64,000 nucleotides of DNA, from the NCBI GenBank assembly GCA_964035545.1, contig CAXIUT010000289.1, forward strand, positions 1-64,000. Direction: 5' to 3'. The translations under genes were made by a program, and so were the position numbers. The DNA is from Bugula neritina. Lineage: Eukaryota; Bryozoa; Gymnolaemata; Cheilostomatida; Bugulidae. Under the pieces are notes generated by a model. It saw only the letters and a list, made by a program, of their open reading frames with translations, did not search any database and was not told the origin of the DNA. Every line of letters begins with the position of its first letter. The stretch's first letter is position 1. Positions 51,601 through 64,000 of this stretch are shown one piece after another.

Positions 51601-54600
51601 TAAGCATGGTAACATGACCATAGAGAGAGAAACGGTTTTATGTTATAAACACAAGGAATTGGCATTGCAAGTGTAGGGTGGTTGAAGCTGCACTCACATC
51701 TGTATTCACACTGGTCACACTTGTAGGGTCGGATGTCCTTGTCAGCGTGGTCCTTCCTCAGATGCTCACAGAACTGCGTGACACTGCCAAAGTGCACCTC
51801 CATACCTTCCGGACAGACTTTGCACTTGATGAACGCCCTCTGGTGGCGGTCTTAAGCAGCATAAAACATTGTGCTAAAGTAGTGGACACTAGAGTAGAAT
51901 GGTCTTATGCACAGTGTATGGGGGTAGAAACTAAAGTGGAATTGCCTTACGTACAGTGTATAGGGGTAGCTACCAGGGTTGGGGCAGGTGAATGTACAGG
52001 TGAATGTAATTAATTACAATTACATGAACATTTCTCAATTGCAATTATAATTACAGTTAAAATATAATGTAATTAATTACAATTACAAAGCCATGTAATC
52101 AATTACAATTACTTTTGTTCTCAAAAGGAATGAATAGAAGTTATACAATCTTACTTCTAGGGTTCAACTACCAAGGGCAATTTTGACAGTGGTGAACCTC
52201 CTTTGTTCTCAGCAGCGATCTATACTACATTGAATTATTCTGAACTTGTAGGCATGGTGGGAAAAGTATGAAATTTTTAAGATTTGAAAGTTTGAAGTAA
52301 TTGACATTTATTTATATATTATAGTATTTGTAAAAATCAATTACATTAGCTATGCAATTAATTACAATTACATCTTTATACATCAATTACAATTACCCCA
52401 ACCCTGGTAACTACTAGGGTGAAATAACCTTACTTACAGTGTATAGGAGTGGCCAGTACAGTGCAATAGTCTCGCAGCTCCTTGTCAATAGAATTCATTT
52501 TTGATTTTGCCAGCCAATCATTAGAGTCCATATCTTGAGAGCTGAAACCCAAACAAACACATTACACTCTCACACTCTCATGTAGACACAGAGAAGGCGG
52601 AAGGGTAGACGTGACTCACTTTGAGAGGGCGGGTCTGGCAGTCGGCTGTAAGACTGGGGTCAGCGTGGAGTCTGATGACTTAGAGACGCTGTTTTGAGGA
52701 ACAGTAATGACGACGTTGATGGTCTCCGGTATTCCACTGTTGTTGCGGAACGACACAGGAAGTATCTGCACCACTGAGTTGGGGTTGGCGAGCAGATCTG
52801 TGAAACAGAGAGAACAACTCCTGTGATGGTAGACGTGAGAGCAATGCATACACAACTGGAGAGTAGACAGGAAATGAGAGCTCATACCTGATTGGGAGAC
52901 GATAGAGAGCGGGAGATTTGATTGGCCATCACCTTCAGCTGTGGTTATATGTGGCGTGAGATTATTGTCTGGTAACTCGGTGATCTGTTGGCAAAGAAGT
53001 GGAACAATACAGTGTTGCGTATAGTATAAGGTAGCATTGAAGGTAGGGTGTTACATCAAACAATACAGTGCCATAGGAGCCAAATAATACAACATAGTGT
53101 GATAAATCAACTATATACCACATTACTTATTCCACACAATGATCTCCACAGGTAACGTTACCTTGATAGAACCATCCTCTACCCTAAAGAGTTGGGAGTT
53201 CTTTGATTCAGGAGTTATTCCCCCGTCAGCGCCCTCATCAGCAACAAGGAGCTCTAAAGTGTCGGTTAAACTCTCGCGTATAATAGCTCTGTTGTCACCT
53301 TGGTAGAGGACTCTGTCAGAGTTGTGTCTCCGGGCCACGTGTTTCTACAAGTGAAGGGGACTGGGGAGGTAGAGAATCCGGCAGCTGCCAATACATTAGC
53401 TCTGCTTATAGTTTAGCAGGGCACTGCAACCAAATCTCAAATGTTTACTAATTTATTTGAAAACTTTTTTCAAACCAAAAATCTGTCTCTTTGGTAGATT
53501 TTTGATTTCATTAGATGAGAACTTGAGCTTCAACATGATTTTACATACAAGCTGAGCTTAGAGTACCCAGAACTACTCCTTACCTCCAGCGTTTCCTGCT
53601 CGTGGAATACCAGCTTACAGCTCTCTACAGGACAAGAGTGCTTGGCTACTTCCATGTGGTACTTGATGTGCATCTGCAGCTGTAATCAGCAATATAGTAT
53701 ATGGTAGTAATATATCTCAACACTACTGTAATACATCTCAACAATACTGTAATACATCTCAACACTGCTGTAATACATCTCAACACTGCTGTAATACATC
53801 TCAACACTGCTGTAATACATCTCAACACTGCTGTAATACATCTCAACACTACTGTAATACATCTCAACACTGCTGTAATACATCTCAACACTGCTGTAAT
53901 ACATCTCAACACTACTGTAATACATCTCAACACTACTGTAATACATCTCAACAATACTGTAATACATCTCAACACTGCTGTAATACATCTCAACACTGCT
54001 GTAATACATCTCAACACTGCTGTAATACATCTCAACACTGCTGTAATACATCTCAACACTGCTGTAATACATCTCAACACTACTGTAATACATCTCAACA
54101 CTACTGTAATACATCTCAACACTGCTGTAATACATCTCAACACTGCTGTAATACATCTCAACACTACTGTAATACATCTCAACACTACTGTAATACATCT
54201 CAACAATACTGTAATACATCTCAACACTGCTGTAATACATCTCAACACTGCTGTAATACATCTTGATACTTTATCTCAACACTACTGTAATATGACTCAC
54301 CATATACTTGTAGCCGAACCTCTTTGAGCATCTGTCACACATGAAGGGTTTGTTATTAGTGTGCATATTCATGTGTAGGAGCAGCGAGGCGGGGTATATA
54401 CCTGCTCGTAGTATACAATATTATATGATAATATATTATTATGATAATATAATATATAGAAAGATATTATTATGATATGACGTAATATGTACATAGATAT
54501 GAAAATATATGATTATTATAATGTGGTATATATACTTTTTACGGCAGTAATGCATAATATGTGATATACAAGTACAATTTTATATATTATAGAAGTCATA

Positions 54601-57600
54601 CAATACTGACAACTAGAAAATTTGATACAATTGTATGTGTATGTAGTAATAATGATCTAATACACCATGAGGAATATACTATGTAATAAGACAAACTCAC
54701 ACTTGTACTGACAAATGGGGCACTGCCAGGGGGCAAACTCAGGGACGTGCTCCTTCCTAAGATGAGTCACCATTTCTTTCTTAGTGGTCATGGTACGACC
54801 ACCCTCCCCACAGTGTTTGCACCTATACCCTTTCTCTGAGACTACAAAGTTAAGTCACGTTTAGAACATAAATCAGATTGAGAGAGAGAGTATGTAGTCA
54901 CATACAGAGAGACTACGTAGTCTTGCGCAGAGAGACTACATAGAGCACACACACACACACGCACGCACACAGAGTACATAGTCACACACATTTGCACGCA
55001 CGCACACAGAGTACGTACAAAGAGAGCAGTGGTCTTCCAACCGGTCTTCTGGTTTTATTCTCTCAAACATGTTGAGCACGAGACTGTCCACAGGGTAGTT
55101 GTCTTCTCTTTTCTCACAGAACAGTATGTCCTCCTTCATCCTGGTCAACATTCAACATGCTGTTCAATGCCGCATCACGTCATTACAGAAGAATATTATA
55201 ATGATATATTACTGCTATCTTACTGTATGATTAATATTATATTACTATATTACTGTATGATCAATAATATTATATTACTATATTACTGTATGATTACTTA
55301 ACAGAATAATATTAAACTCACTCGAGACCCTCCAGTTTGATTCTTTCTTCTTCATCTTCATACTCTGAAACACCAAATATGTAACAACACACAGCCAACA
55401 GGAAAATATATAACAATACAGACACCCAATCAGAAGGAATGAGACAACACACAGCCAATCAGGAGAACACAGCCAATCAGGAGAGATGTAACAGCACTCA
55501 CCAAACTCCTCGTCATCTGACTCAGCAGACTGAGGCGGAGCATTACTACCTCCGGGGAGAGTCTGTTTGGTGGATCCTGGCTGGACGAGCAGCTCCTGGA
55601 TGCGGTTGTCTTTGCCGACAATGTAAGTCTTAGTGACAGCCACCATCTCTCTGCAACAGAAACAACGGGTACTGCAGATACTGCAGAATAATACGATGTG
55701 ATCTTTACATCTCAAAACAGAAAACTAGATTTACTGATCTTACATTGGACCATCCTGCTCAGCTTCTACAGTCTGTGGAACATCTTCATTGACCTCTGCA
55801 GGCACCAGCTCTACCATCTCAGAGTGGACAACTACAGACTCTACAGTAGGGAAGAGCTAGTATAAAGTATTATAGTAGAGATAGTATACAGTATTATAGT
55901 AGAGATAGTATAAAGTATTATAGTAGAGATATTATATAGTATTATAGTAGAGATAGTATACAGTATTATAGTAGAGATAGTATACAGTATTATAGTAGAG
56001 ATAGTATACAGTATTATAGTAGAGATAGTATAAAGTATTATAGTAGAGATAGTATAAAGTATTATAGTAGAGATAGTATACAGTATTATAGTAGAGATAG
56101 TATATAGTATTATAGTAGAGATAGTATACAGTATTATAGTAGAGATAGTATATAGTATTATAGTAGAGATAGTATACAGTATTATAGTAGAGATAGTATA
56201 CAGTATTATAGTAGAGATAGTATACAGTATTATAGTAGAGATAGTATACAGTATTATAATAGAGATAGTATATAGTATTATAGTAGAGATAGTATAAAGT
56301 ATTATAGTAGAGATAGTATACAGTATTATAGTAGAGATAGTATATAGTATTATAGTAGAGATAGTATACAGTATTATAATAGAGATAGTATACAGTATTA
56401 TAGTAGAGAAAGTATACAGTATTATAGTAGAGATAGTATACAGTATTATAGTAGAGATAGTATACAGTATTATAGTAGAGATAGTATACAGTATTATAGT
56501 AGAGATAGTATACAGTATTATAGTAGAGATAGTATACAGTATTATAGTAGAGATAGTATACAGTATTATAGTAGAGATAGTATATAGTATTATAGTAGAG
56601 ATAGTATACAGTATTATAGTAGAGATAGTATATAGTATTATAGTAGAGATAGTATACAGTATTATAGTAGAGATAGTATACAGTATTATAGTAGAGATAG
56701 TATATAATATTATAGTAGAGAAAGTATACAGTATTATAGTAGAGATATTATATAGTATTATAGTAGAGATAGTATATAGTATTATAGTAGAGATAGTATA
56801 CAGTATTATAGTAGAGATAGTATACAGTATTATAGTAGAGATAGTATATAATATTATAGTAGAGAAAGTATACAGTATTATAGTAGAGATAGTATACAGT
56901 ATTATAGTAGAGATAGTATACAGTATTATAGTAGAGATAGTATACAGTATTATAGTAGAGATAGTATATAGTATTATAGTAGAGATAGTATACAGTATTA
57001 TAGTAGAGATAGTATAAAGTATTATAGTAGAGATAGTATATAGTATTATAATAGAGATAGTATACAGTATTATAGTAGAGATAGTATACAGTATTATAGT
57101 AGAGATAGTATACAGTATTATAGTAGAGATAGTATACAGTATTATAGTAGAGATAGTATATAGTATTATAGTAGAGATAGTATACAGTATTATAATAGAG
57201 ATAGTATACAGTATTATAGTAGAGATAGTATATAATATTATAGTAGAGAAAGTATACAGTATTATAGTAGAGATAGTATATAGTATTATAATAGAGATAG
57301 TATACAGTATTATAGTAGAGATAGTATACAGTATTATAGTAGAGATAGTATATAGTATTATAGTAGAGATAGTATACAGTATTATAATAGAGATAGTATA
57401 CAGTATTATAGTAGAGAAAGTATACAGTATTATAGTAGAGATAGTATATAGTATTATAATAGAGATAGTATACAGTATTATAGTAGAGATAGTATATAGT
57501 ATTATAGTAGAGAAAGTATACAGTATTATAGTAGAGATAGTATACAGTATTATAGTAGAGATAGTATACAGTATTATAGTAGAGATAGTATATAGTATTA

Positions 57601-60600
57601 TAGTAGAGATAGTATATAGTATTATAGTAGAGATAGTATACAGTATTATAGTAGAGATAGTATACAGTATTATAGTAGAGATATTATATAGTATTATAGT
57701 AGAGATAGTATATAGTATTATAGTAGAGAAAGTATACAGTATTATAGTAGAGATAGTATACAGTATTATAGTAGAGATAGTATACAGTATTATAGTAGAG
57801 ATAGTATATAGTATTATAATAGAGATAGTATACAGTATTATAGTAGAGATAGTATATAGTATTATAGTAGAGAAAGTATACAGTATTATAGTAGAGATAG
57901 TATACAGTATTATAGTAGAGATATTATATAGTATTATAGTAGAGATAGTATATAGTATTATAGTAGAGAAAGTATACAGTATTATAGTAGAGATAGTATA
58001 CAGTATTATAGTAGAGATATTATATAGTATTATAGTAGAGATAGTATATAGTATTATAGTAGAGAAAGTATACAGTATTATAGTAGAGATAGTATACAGT
58101 ATTATAGTAGAGATAGTATACAGTATTATAGTAGAGATAGTATATAGTATTATAATAGAGATAGTATACAGTATTATAGTAGAGATAGTATATAGTATTA
58201 TAGTAGAGAAAGTATACAGTATTATAGTAGAGATAGTATACAGTATTATAGTAGAGATAGTATACAGTATTATAGTAGAGATAGTATATAGTATTATAGT
58301 AGAGATAGTATACAGTATTATAGTAGAGATAGTATATAGTATTATAGTAGAGATAGTATATAGTATTATAGTAGAGATAGTATATAGTATTATAGTAGAG
58401 ATAGTATACAGTATTATAGTAGAGATAGTATACAGTATTATAGTAGAGATAGTATACAGTATTATAGTAGAGATAGTATATAGTATTATAGTAGAGATAG
58501 TATACAGTATTATAATAGAGATAGTATACAGTATTATAGTAGAGAAAGTATACAGTATTATAGTAGAGATAGTATATAGTATTATAATAGAGATAGTATA
58601 CAGTATTATAGTAGAGATAGTATATAGTATTATAGTAGAGAAAGTATACAGTATTATAGTAGAGATAGTATACAGTATTATAGTAGAGATAGTATACAGT
58701 ATTATAGTAGAGATAGTATATAGTATTATAGTAGAGATAGTATATAGTATTATAGTAGAGATAGTATACAGTATTATAGTAGAGATAGTATACAGTATTA
58801 TAGTAGAGATATTATATAGTATTATAGTAGAGATATTATATAGTATTATAGTAGAGATAGTATATATTATATACATATATTCACCTGGCTCTGGTTCTTC
58901 TATCATTTGATTCTCTTTCTACAACAATAATGTACATCAGTTAAACAGGTGTAAGATTCCATAGTACTCAGTATAACTATATCTGGTGCACTGGTAAGCA
59001 ATAAACAGCTCACTGTATTCACAACCGTATTATCTAATGCTAGATGACACAAACGTATAAAAACTATCCTCTGCTAGTGTAGAGTCTAGTATGTATGGTA
59101 AGGATGAACATGAATATGTTAAATCATTTTGATTGAACTAAGTTTTAATCTAAGTACCACCACTTGAAACACTTCAATGACTGCTGTACAGATTCAAAGA
59201 CTTCTGTTTATGTATGCTATTATTCTTCATTGAACATGACTACAATATGAATACTATATTTCACAATAACCATATCCAAAACTACATTTTGTAACTGAAG
59301 CTGCTACATCTTTCAATTTGAACTTCCTATAACTAGATGTACTATTTCTAACAGATATTGTGTGTGTATGTGTTTGTGTGTGCAAGTGCTCCTGTACACA
59401 TAAAGAACCACCTTAACAATAGACTGAGAGAAGAAATAGACTGAGAGAAGAAATAGACTGAGAGAAGACATAGACTGAGAGAAGAAATAGACTGAAAGAA
59501 GAAATATACTGAGAGAAGAAATAGACTGAGAGAAGAAATAGACTGAGAGAAGAAATAGACTGAGAGAAGAAATAGACTGAGAGAAGAAATAGACTGAAAG
59601 AAGAAATATACTGAGGGATGGTATAGACTGAGAGAATAAATAGGCTGAGAGAAGAAACAGGCTGAGAGAATAAATAGATTGAGAGGAGAAATAGACTGAG
59701 AGAATAAATAGATTGAGAGGAGAAATAGACTGAGGGATGGTATAAACTGAGGGAGGGTATAGGCTGAGAAAAAATAGACTGAGAGAAGAAATAGACTGCG
59801 AGAATAGATAGGCTGAGAGAAGAGAAGAAATAGACTGAGAATAAATAAGCTGAGAGAAGAAATAGACTGACAGAAGAAATAGGCTGAGAGAAGAAATAGA
59901 CCGAAAGAAATAGACTAAAATATTTCACCTCTTCCATGATCGACAGTTCACCCGACTTCTCAGGAGCTAAACTCACATCACTCAGAGTGTCACCCATCTC
60001 AATGGTGAATTCCTCGTTCAGGTTGACTGCAGTCTGCAACACAGTCACCTGACTTCAGTCACATGACATACAGTGGTCACATGACCGAAGTCACAGAACC
60101 ACAAGCAGCCACACCATATTAAACAGAGTTATATGAATTGCAACTGAGCCCAATAAATATAAGGTGCATATAAAAATGAATCGACAGTGCACACAAAACA
60201 TTGGACAAGTTACTATAACACAACAATGATGAAATGAACAAATCAGCGACTATTGCATTAACAGAGAAATCTGATAAAACTTTCCCTATCAAATTGAAGC
60301 TATCATATTTGTTTTCAATTTCAAGTGAAATTATAATAATATACAGACAAGAATGTATCACGCGATGGCTTTAGAATTCATTTGAGTATCTTTAGAGGTC
60401 AGAGTGTGGAGAACAAACCGGCTGAGGTTGGAGAGATATGAGGTCAGCTTCCTCGACAACCTCGGTGCACTCCGGCAGCGTGGTGTTGTCTCTCCGGCTG
60501 TCCACCAGAGTGATGTTGCTGCCGGTGACGTCAGTCTCTGAGATCTCCACTGACTCAACTATTCTCATGCTGCCGACATCAGTGTTTGTATCCTCCGACT

Positions 60601-62133
60601 CAACTTCCTGTGAGGGAAACACGGCACAGCATAGACTATAGTACCAGCAATGATGAAATAACTCCAAAAAAGGTGAAAAATTTAAGAATGATTATAGAAA
60701 ATAACTTGAAAAAGTGAGTTGTGTTACTTACCTTCAGCAGCTCAATTGCAGACGTGGTGTTTGTCTTAGCATGCTGTCGTCCTTTCTGAGATGAGTAGAC
60801 GTTCATATCAGTAACAGCAGAGCTAACTTCAGCCACGTCAGGGCTAACTTCACCTCCGGGTGGGCTATCTTTAACTACATGTGAGATATCTTCAGCCACA
60901 GCTGGGCTATCCTCAGCTACAGGTGAGTTACTATCAGCAGTATGCACATCTTCAGTAGTATTTGTATTCACTGCGGGACTGACGTCCACTGTTGCGCTGA
61001 CGTCTGCAGCCGGATTGTCTGTGCTGGGAAAATTGTCTGATGTCAGAGTGTCTTCACCCACAATTTGAGTAGACTGCGGGGGGAATGCATCAACCTCCTT
61101 CTCACTAACTGCAGCCACAGCAGCCACTGGGGCTACAGCATCTGAGTCAGCAATACTTGAGACTTCAGATTCCCTGACGACTGGCTGATATGTCTTCTTC
61201 ACAATCAGCTTTGAAGGAGCAGAATTTTGAGTAGCAGCTCGCTGTAAGCAGATTCAATTCACCTGACAATAGCTTAGAGGTTCACCAGATGGTATTATAG
61301 AAGAGAGACACAATATATTCCCTTAGTAAAGTTTACTGGCTACTTCGGCTATAAAACTTACCCTAGACGATTTGCGCATGGGTGCTGATGCTTGAGCTGC
61401 AACTTTCATTTGAGGTTCATTTTCAGTCCTATGTAAGCAAAGAAACAATAAGATTAAACTGTTATAGTGGGATAAGATCACACCTTATACTCGTTCAACT
61501 AGCGTTGAGTACACACAAAACCATCACAACAGTCAGCTGCAAGGTCAACTAAAACCTAAAAATAATCAGGGATTGGTAATACTAAGATCTTCAGTTTGTA
61601 GTGTGCATAGAAATAGAAGCAGCTACACAGAACTAAACAGGCGGTGTTTTATTATATTTACATTACACACTTTATTCATGTGCACCTATGAGTAGCCAAC
61701 CTACTAGTTTCAAGGACTTATGACAAGGCATAGTGTATGACATTGATATAACAGTACATTTGTGTCATCCCAGTCCAGTAGTGGACCTTAGTTTACTTAC
61801 ATTCCTGGATGGACTTCCTCATTGTCCACCTTAGTTTTCTTCAACTTCTTGGGAGAGGCGGATTCTGAAAAATTAAACAACATTACTTCCTTCTTTCTGA
61901 AAAAAGTGCGTACTGATGATGAATTTGAATTATAACCAAGAAACATTTAAAAATTAAAACAATAAAAAACGTTTAAAACAGAATTTATTCACCACTGGGT
62001 TAGTCAATTATGTAAACTCTATTTTGTACATACCAGGGTTGGCGCGCTTTGCTGCAGTCTTCTGAGCCGGGGACTTCCCCAGCATCTCCGATGCAGACCG
62101 CCGCTTGCAGTTCCTGACTGGTCTTCCAGACAT
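45602..62133 (-). CDS. multi-C2H2 zinc-finger protein, 28 coding exons (1372 aa)
   Basis: Exons: 62034-62133, 61801-61864, 61362-61428, 60732-61241, 60419-60607, 59929-60033, 58885-58918, 55744-55840, 55502-55650, 55322-55364, 55019-55140, 54701-54841, 54301-54401, 53584-53679, 53162-53344, 52888-52984, 52620-52797, 52438-52541, 51698-51850, 51213-51434, 50565-50784, 50105-50279, 49820-50012, 49575-49726, 48566-48673, 47832-48024, 45934-46055, 45602-45802; 4119 bases, all phases agree. Start MSGRPVRNCKRRSASEM; basic, NLS-like motifs (PKKLKKTK); a long acidic Ser/Thr/Val-rich region (exons 4-9); then 17 C2H2 fingers from about residue 500 to 1217 (for example YKCDQCEYRCRVRGNLDQHV, YVCQICGYAVKRRDSLRQHM), in two groups (4 and 13) separated by an acidic, Gln/Ser-rich linker; acidic C terminus. 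Probably a nuclear DNA-binding regulator; no ortholog assigned. Many introns cut within fingers. Confidence 0.85.
46056..47831. other. intron with a long (CTA)n/(CTACCA)n array
   Basis: Between zinc-finger gene exons 26 and 27. 46850-47575 is trinucleotide repeat; a block of about 338 bases with the same interruptions (CTCTTATTACTGC and others) occurs twice, near 46990 and 47329. Confidence 0.85.
48045..48385. repeat. about 41-bp minisatellite, eight copies
   Basis: Units like GAAGATACAGAGTAAGTGTG plus GTGAGGTTACATATAGAGA. Each unit contains a donor-like AGTAAGT on the plus strand. Intron between exons 25 and 26. Confidence 0.9.
50320..50555. repeat. minisatellite of TAATACTGTGATATACTATA units
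   Basis: About eleven copies of 18-21 bases fill most of the intron between exons 21 and 22. Confidence 0.95.
51974..52406. mobile_element. hAT-like MITE
   Basis: Terminal inverted repeats CAGGGTTGGGG and CCCCAACCCTG, with subterminal TAATTGTAATTG-type palindromes. Flanks GTAGCTAC (51966-51973) and GTAACTAC (52407-52414) match at 7 of 8 bases, the hAT target-site length. No ORF. In the intron between exons 18 and 19 of the zinc-finger gene. Confidence 0.75.
53691..54290. repeat. 21-bp minisatellite (TGTAATACATCTCAACACTGC), about 27 copies
   Basis: Nearly perfect copies with TAC/TGC variants; fills the intron between exons 13 and 14. Because 21 is divisible by three, long meaningless open frames appear on both strands. 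Confidence 0.95.
54402..54700. other. AT-rich intron 12 of the zinc-finger gene
   Basis: TATTATGATAATATA-like sequence; nothing else seen. Confidence 0.6.
55848..58872. repeat. 24-bp minisatellite, about 125 copies (3 kb)
   Basis: Unit AGTATACAGTATTATAGTAG plus AGAT with a few recurring variants (ATATAG, AAAG, AATAG, ATTATATAG). It occupies nearly the whole intron between exons 7 and 8 and stops within about 10 bases of both splice sites. Variant units recur in blocks, suggesting higher-order duplication. Confidence 0.97.
58919..59928. other. intron 6 of the zinc-finger gene with a 17-bp minisatellite
   Basis: 59411-59915 is about 30 copies of GACTGAGAGAAGAAATA with variants; the rest is AT-rich unique sequence. 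Confidence 0.9.
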
Positions 62134-62172
62134 GATCTTGTATTTCACACAAATGAAATATTCCAATGCCTC
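62134..62172 (-). other. 5' UTR adjoining the zinc-finger gene start codon
   Basis: A good acceptor (CTTTCAG then GAGGCATTGG) sits 39 bases upstream of ATG 62133, so the first coding exon is 62034-62172 and the transcript starts in a further upstream exon. Confidence 0.6.
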
Positions 62173-63838
62173 CTGAAAGTAAATAGCAAAAATGTAAATC
62201 TAACATTGCCTATGAGCTATCTATGTACGATCTATGTAAAACCTCTGGTAGATGGAATTTTCAAGTAGGTACCAATACAACGGAAGAAATATTAGCATAA
62301 CTTTATTCGGACTGAGTAAATAAATTACAAGCATCAAAATTATATTAATCAACAATTTTTTTGTAACATCCAATTATTGAGTTTGTTATGCATTGATTTA
62401 GTAATGATCATTGACTTTGTGAAAGTCACGCTGGTACTGAACTTAAATTTCTTATTTCAACCACAAAAGGCATCGAGTTTGACTAAATTTAACACAGTAT
62501 GAATGGCAATATTAATATTTATAGTTTTAGTGTACCACTACCCATTGAATATCAGACGCACTGTGGACAAATAGGCTAAGCATATGAACACCAGCCATTG
62601 CAAATCAACATTAATTATATATGCTATTAGTATTGGCATTACTTATGACTAGTTTAATGTCTAATTACATTCACTCTAATAGGTACAACAATGGGGTGCC
62701 AGACTAATAGTGATATTTTTATTCACTTTGATTAGGACTGCAGAATAAATGGCAATCTGATTAATAACCATGATGATAATGCCTTGAAGTTGTACTTCAA
62801 CTTGTCATGGTGATGGTTATAAATAAATGATTATGGCTTCCACGACACAGTTCTATAGATATCCCCATCATTATTACTTTATAATGTTGAGGTCCACTTA
62901 CCATGATTTTCAGGCTGAGCCTGAAGGCTTCGAGTCTCAGTTTGCTAGTGTGATTGTCTCATCAAAGTGAACCCATTTTGGTTTTATAGCGATAATCAAT
63001 TTGAATTTGTTATCAGTTATACTTATATTTATTATCATTATCATAAAGGCTATAAGGTTTAAGGCATAAGCAATTTGAATTTGAATTTATTTTTAGCATA
63101 AGCAGTTGCACAAAGGTGTTTAATGTTTTACCTGTAAATTTAATTTACACTTACAGTTAATGTTTTAGTATCGTATCAGTGCGGTTTATGGATTTGAACA
63201 ATTACAAGCACAAGTGACTGTGAGTTGGTCTTAACTCATTAGTCACTACTATTACTATTAGTATTACTATTACTATTAGCCATTACTCATTAGGCTTAGC
63301 AGATAGTCATAGTGATACTCATACGGATATGGTAATAGTACAGTACTAATAGTAGTTAAGCGTAGCCTGAGCAGCCTACACAGTGTGAGTGCCAATAACA
63401 CAGTTCATGGTTCCGTAGCCGTAGGACTAGAAGTAGAAGAAGGACTAAGAGTAGGTGTAGCTGGCAGTGGACTAGTGAACTGTGAATATCGAAGTTGAAT
63501 TTAAAATCAACATTCAATGCCGCCACGGCGCCAGTCATTTTTAATTTTTTATTAGAGCACAACTCAGTGATTATTACACCTGTTTTCTTCTGATGACTAT
63601 TAGTAATGAGTAACAGTAAATCGCACATTTTATTTATTTTTATTTATACTGAAAAAGTTTAAAAATGGGACTATCAATTTGTACTAATTTGAAAAGTGGA
63701 AAAGTAGGAATCGCACTGAAATTATTAACGTGATGCTTATGAAAAATATAAAAAAAATCAGCTAAATGAACACGTCAGCAATCTTTTTATTTTGTAAAAT
63801 AGTAGAAGAGGTGTCTAGGAAAAAAATAACAGCCATAC
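62173..63838. other. probable first intron of the zinc-finger gene
   Basis: AT-rich with a short TATTACTATTAG-type repeat at 63240-63290. No coding signal seen. Confidence 0.45.
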
Positions 63839-63935
63839 CTTGACGAGTTTTATTCCAGCTGATGGACAATTTGAAGTTTTCTAGATAGTTTGTAAATGTG
63901 AGCACAGCGATTCTACTAGCGCCATTTTGTGCGCT
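63839..63935 (-). other. candidate noncoding first exon and promoter of the zinc-finger gene
   Basis: On the minus strand AAACTCGTCAAG is followed by GTATGGCT, a usable donor. Upstream, near 63915-63935, lies GCGCACAAAATGGCGCTAG; the AAAATGGCG core resembles a YY1-type site common in broadly expressed promoters. The region is richer in GC than its surroundings. The exon 5' end is a guess. Confidence 0.35.
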
Positions 63936-64000
63936 TAAAATTGTTTTTAATGGCCGGGTGGCGCTCCTATTTCCGTTACAGATGTATTTATAACCATTTG

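Noticed and set aside
53646-54327. Long open frames on both strands (about 200 codons)
   Set aside because: They come from a 21-bp repeat divisible by three inside an intron.
55848-58872. CRISPR-like regular array
   Set aside because: There are no unique spacers; the units are contiguous 24-bp copies. Exon structure shows a eukaryotic genome.
55841-58906. Open frame of 1021 codons on the minus strand
   Set aside because: It is the 24-bp minisatellite read as protein plus one real exon (58885-58918). Strong donor and acceptor sites on both sides and correct phases across the junction show it is an intron.
60119-60361. 80-codon minus-strand open frame
   Set aside because: It lies in the intron between exons 5 and 6 of the zinc-finger gene and has no splice or domain support.
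63356-63628. 90-codon minus-strand open frame upstream of the zinc-finger gene
   Set aside because: Simple-sequence Leu/Val run; no start context or domain; lies in the probable first intron.

Overview
The window is nuclear DNA of an invertebrate animal. It is AT-rich, its genes have many short exons with consensus GT/AG junctions, it carries tRNA-derived SINEs and Ty3/Gypsy elements, and microsatellites and minisatellites are abundant. A lophotrochozoan (mollusc, bryozoan, brachiopod or similar) would fit, but the species is not identifiable by eye.

I rebuilt six host genes by joining exons whose splice phases agree; every complete model is an exact multiple of three. (1) 88-5327, minus: N-terminal two thirds of a PARP14-like protein (RRM, KH-like repeats, macro domain); the 3' end lies outside the window. 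(2) 18418-18639, minus: a 73-residue secreted peptide precursor. (3) 21119-27299, minus: a 317-residue type I membrane protein ('gene A'). (4) 30304-35783, plus: a 1068-residue RING/B-box/coiled-coil (TRIM-like) protein with a long heptad-repeat N terminus. (5) 36794-43811, minus: a 416-residue type I membrane protein with a mucin-like stalk ('gene B'). (6) 45602-62133, minus: a 28-coding-exon, 1372-residue protein with 17 C2H2 zinc fingers. Membrane genes A and B flank the TRIM-like gene.

Between genes 1 and 2 lies a nest of retrotransposons (6823-16684). An old Ty3/Gypsy copy (6823-15737, target duplication ATAT) has lost gag, protease and most of RT. Inside its 3' LTR sits a second element (7124-12549) with gag and protease, but with RT/RNase H and the integrase core deleted. 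In the env position this second element carries a two-exon ORF with its own intron. Two solo LTRs follow. Elsewhere there are three tRNA-SINE copies, a PIF/Harbinger-like MITE, a hAT-like MITE and a Tc1/mariner-pogo-like remnant.

Most notable: the spliced accessory ORF of the non-autonomous Gypsy element; the KSP/TSP heptad array fused to a RING/B-box protein; a splice donor copied four times as a 29-bp tandem repeat in gene A; the small secreted cationic peptide; and the zinc-finger gene, in which at least six introns each hold a different minisatellite, one of them (3 kb) open in frame with the upstream exon. The individual functions given are inferences from domain patterns; no database search was possible.
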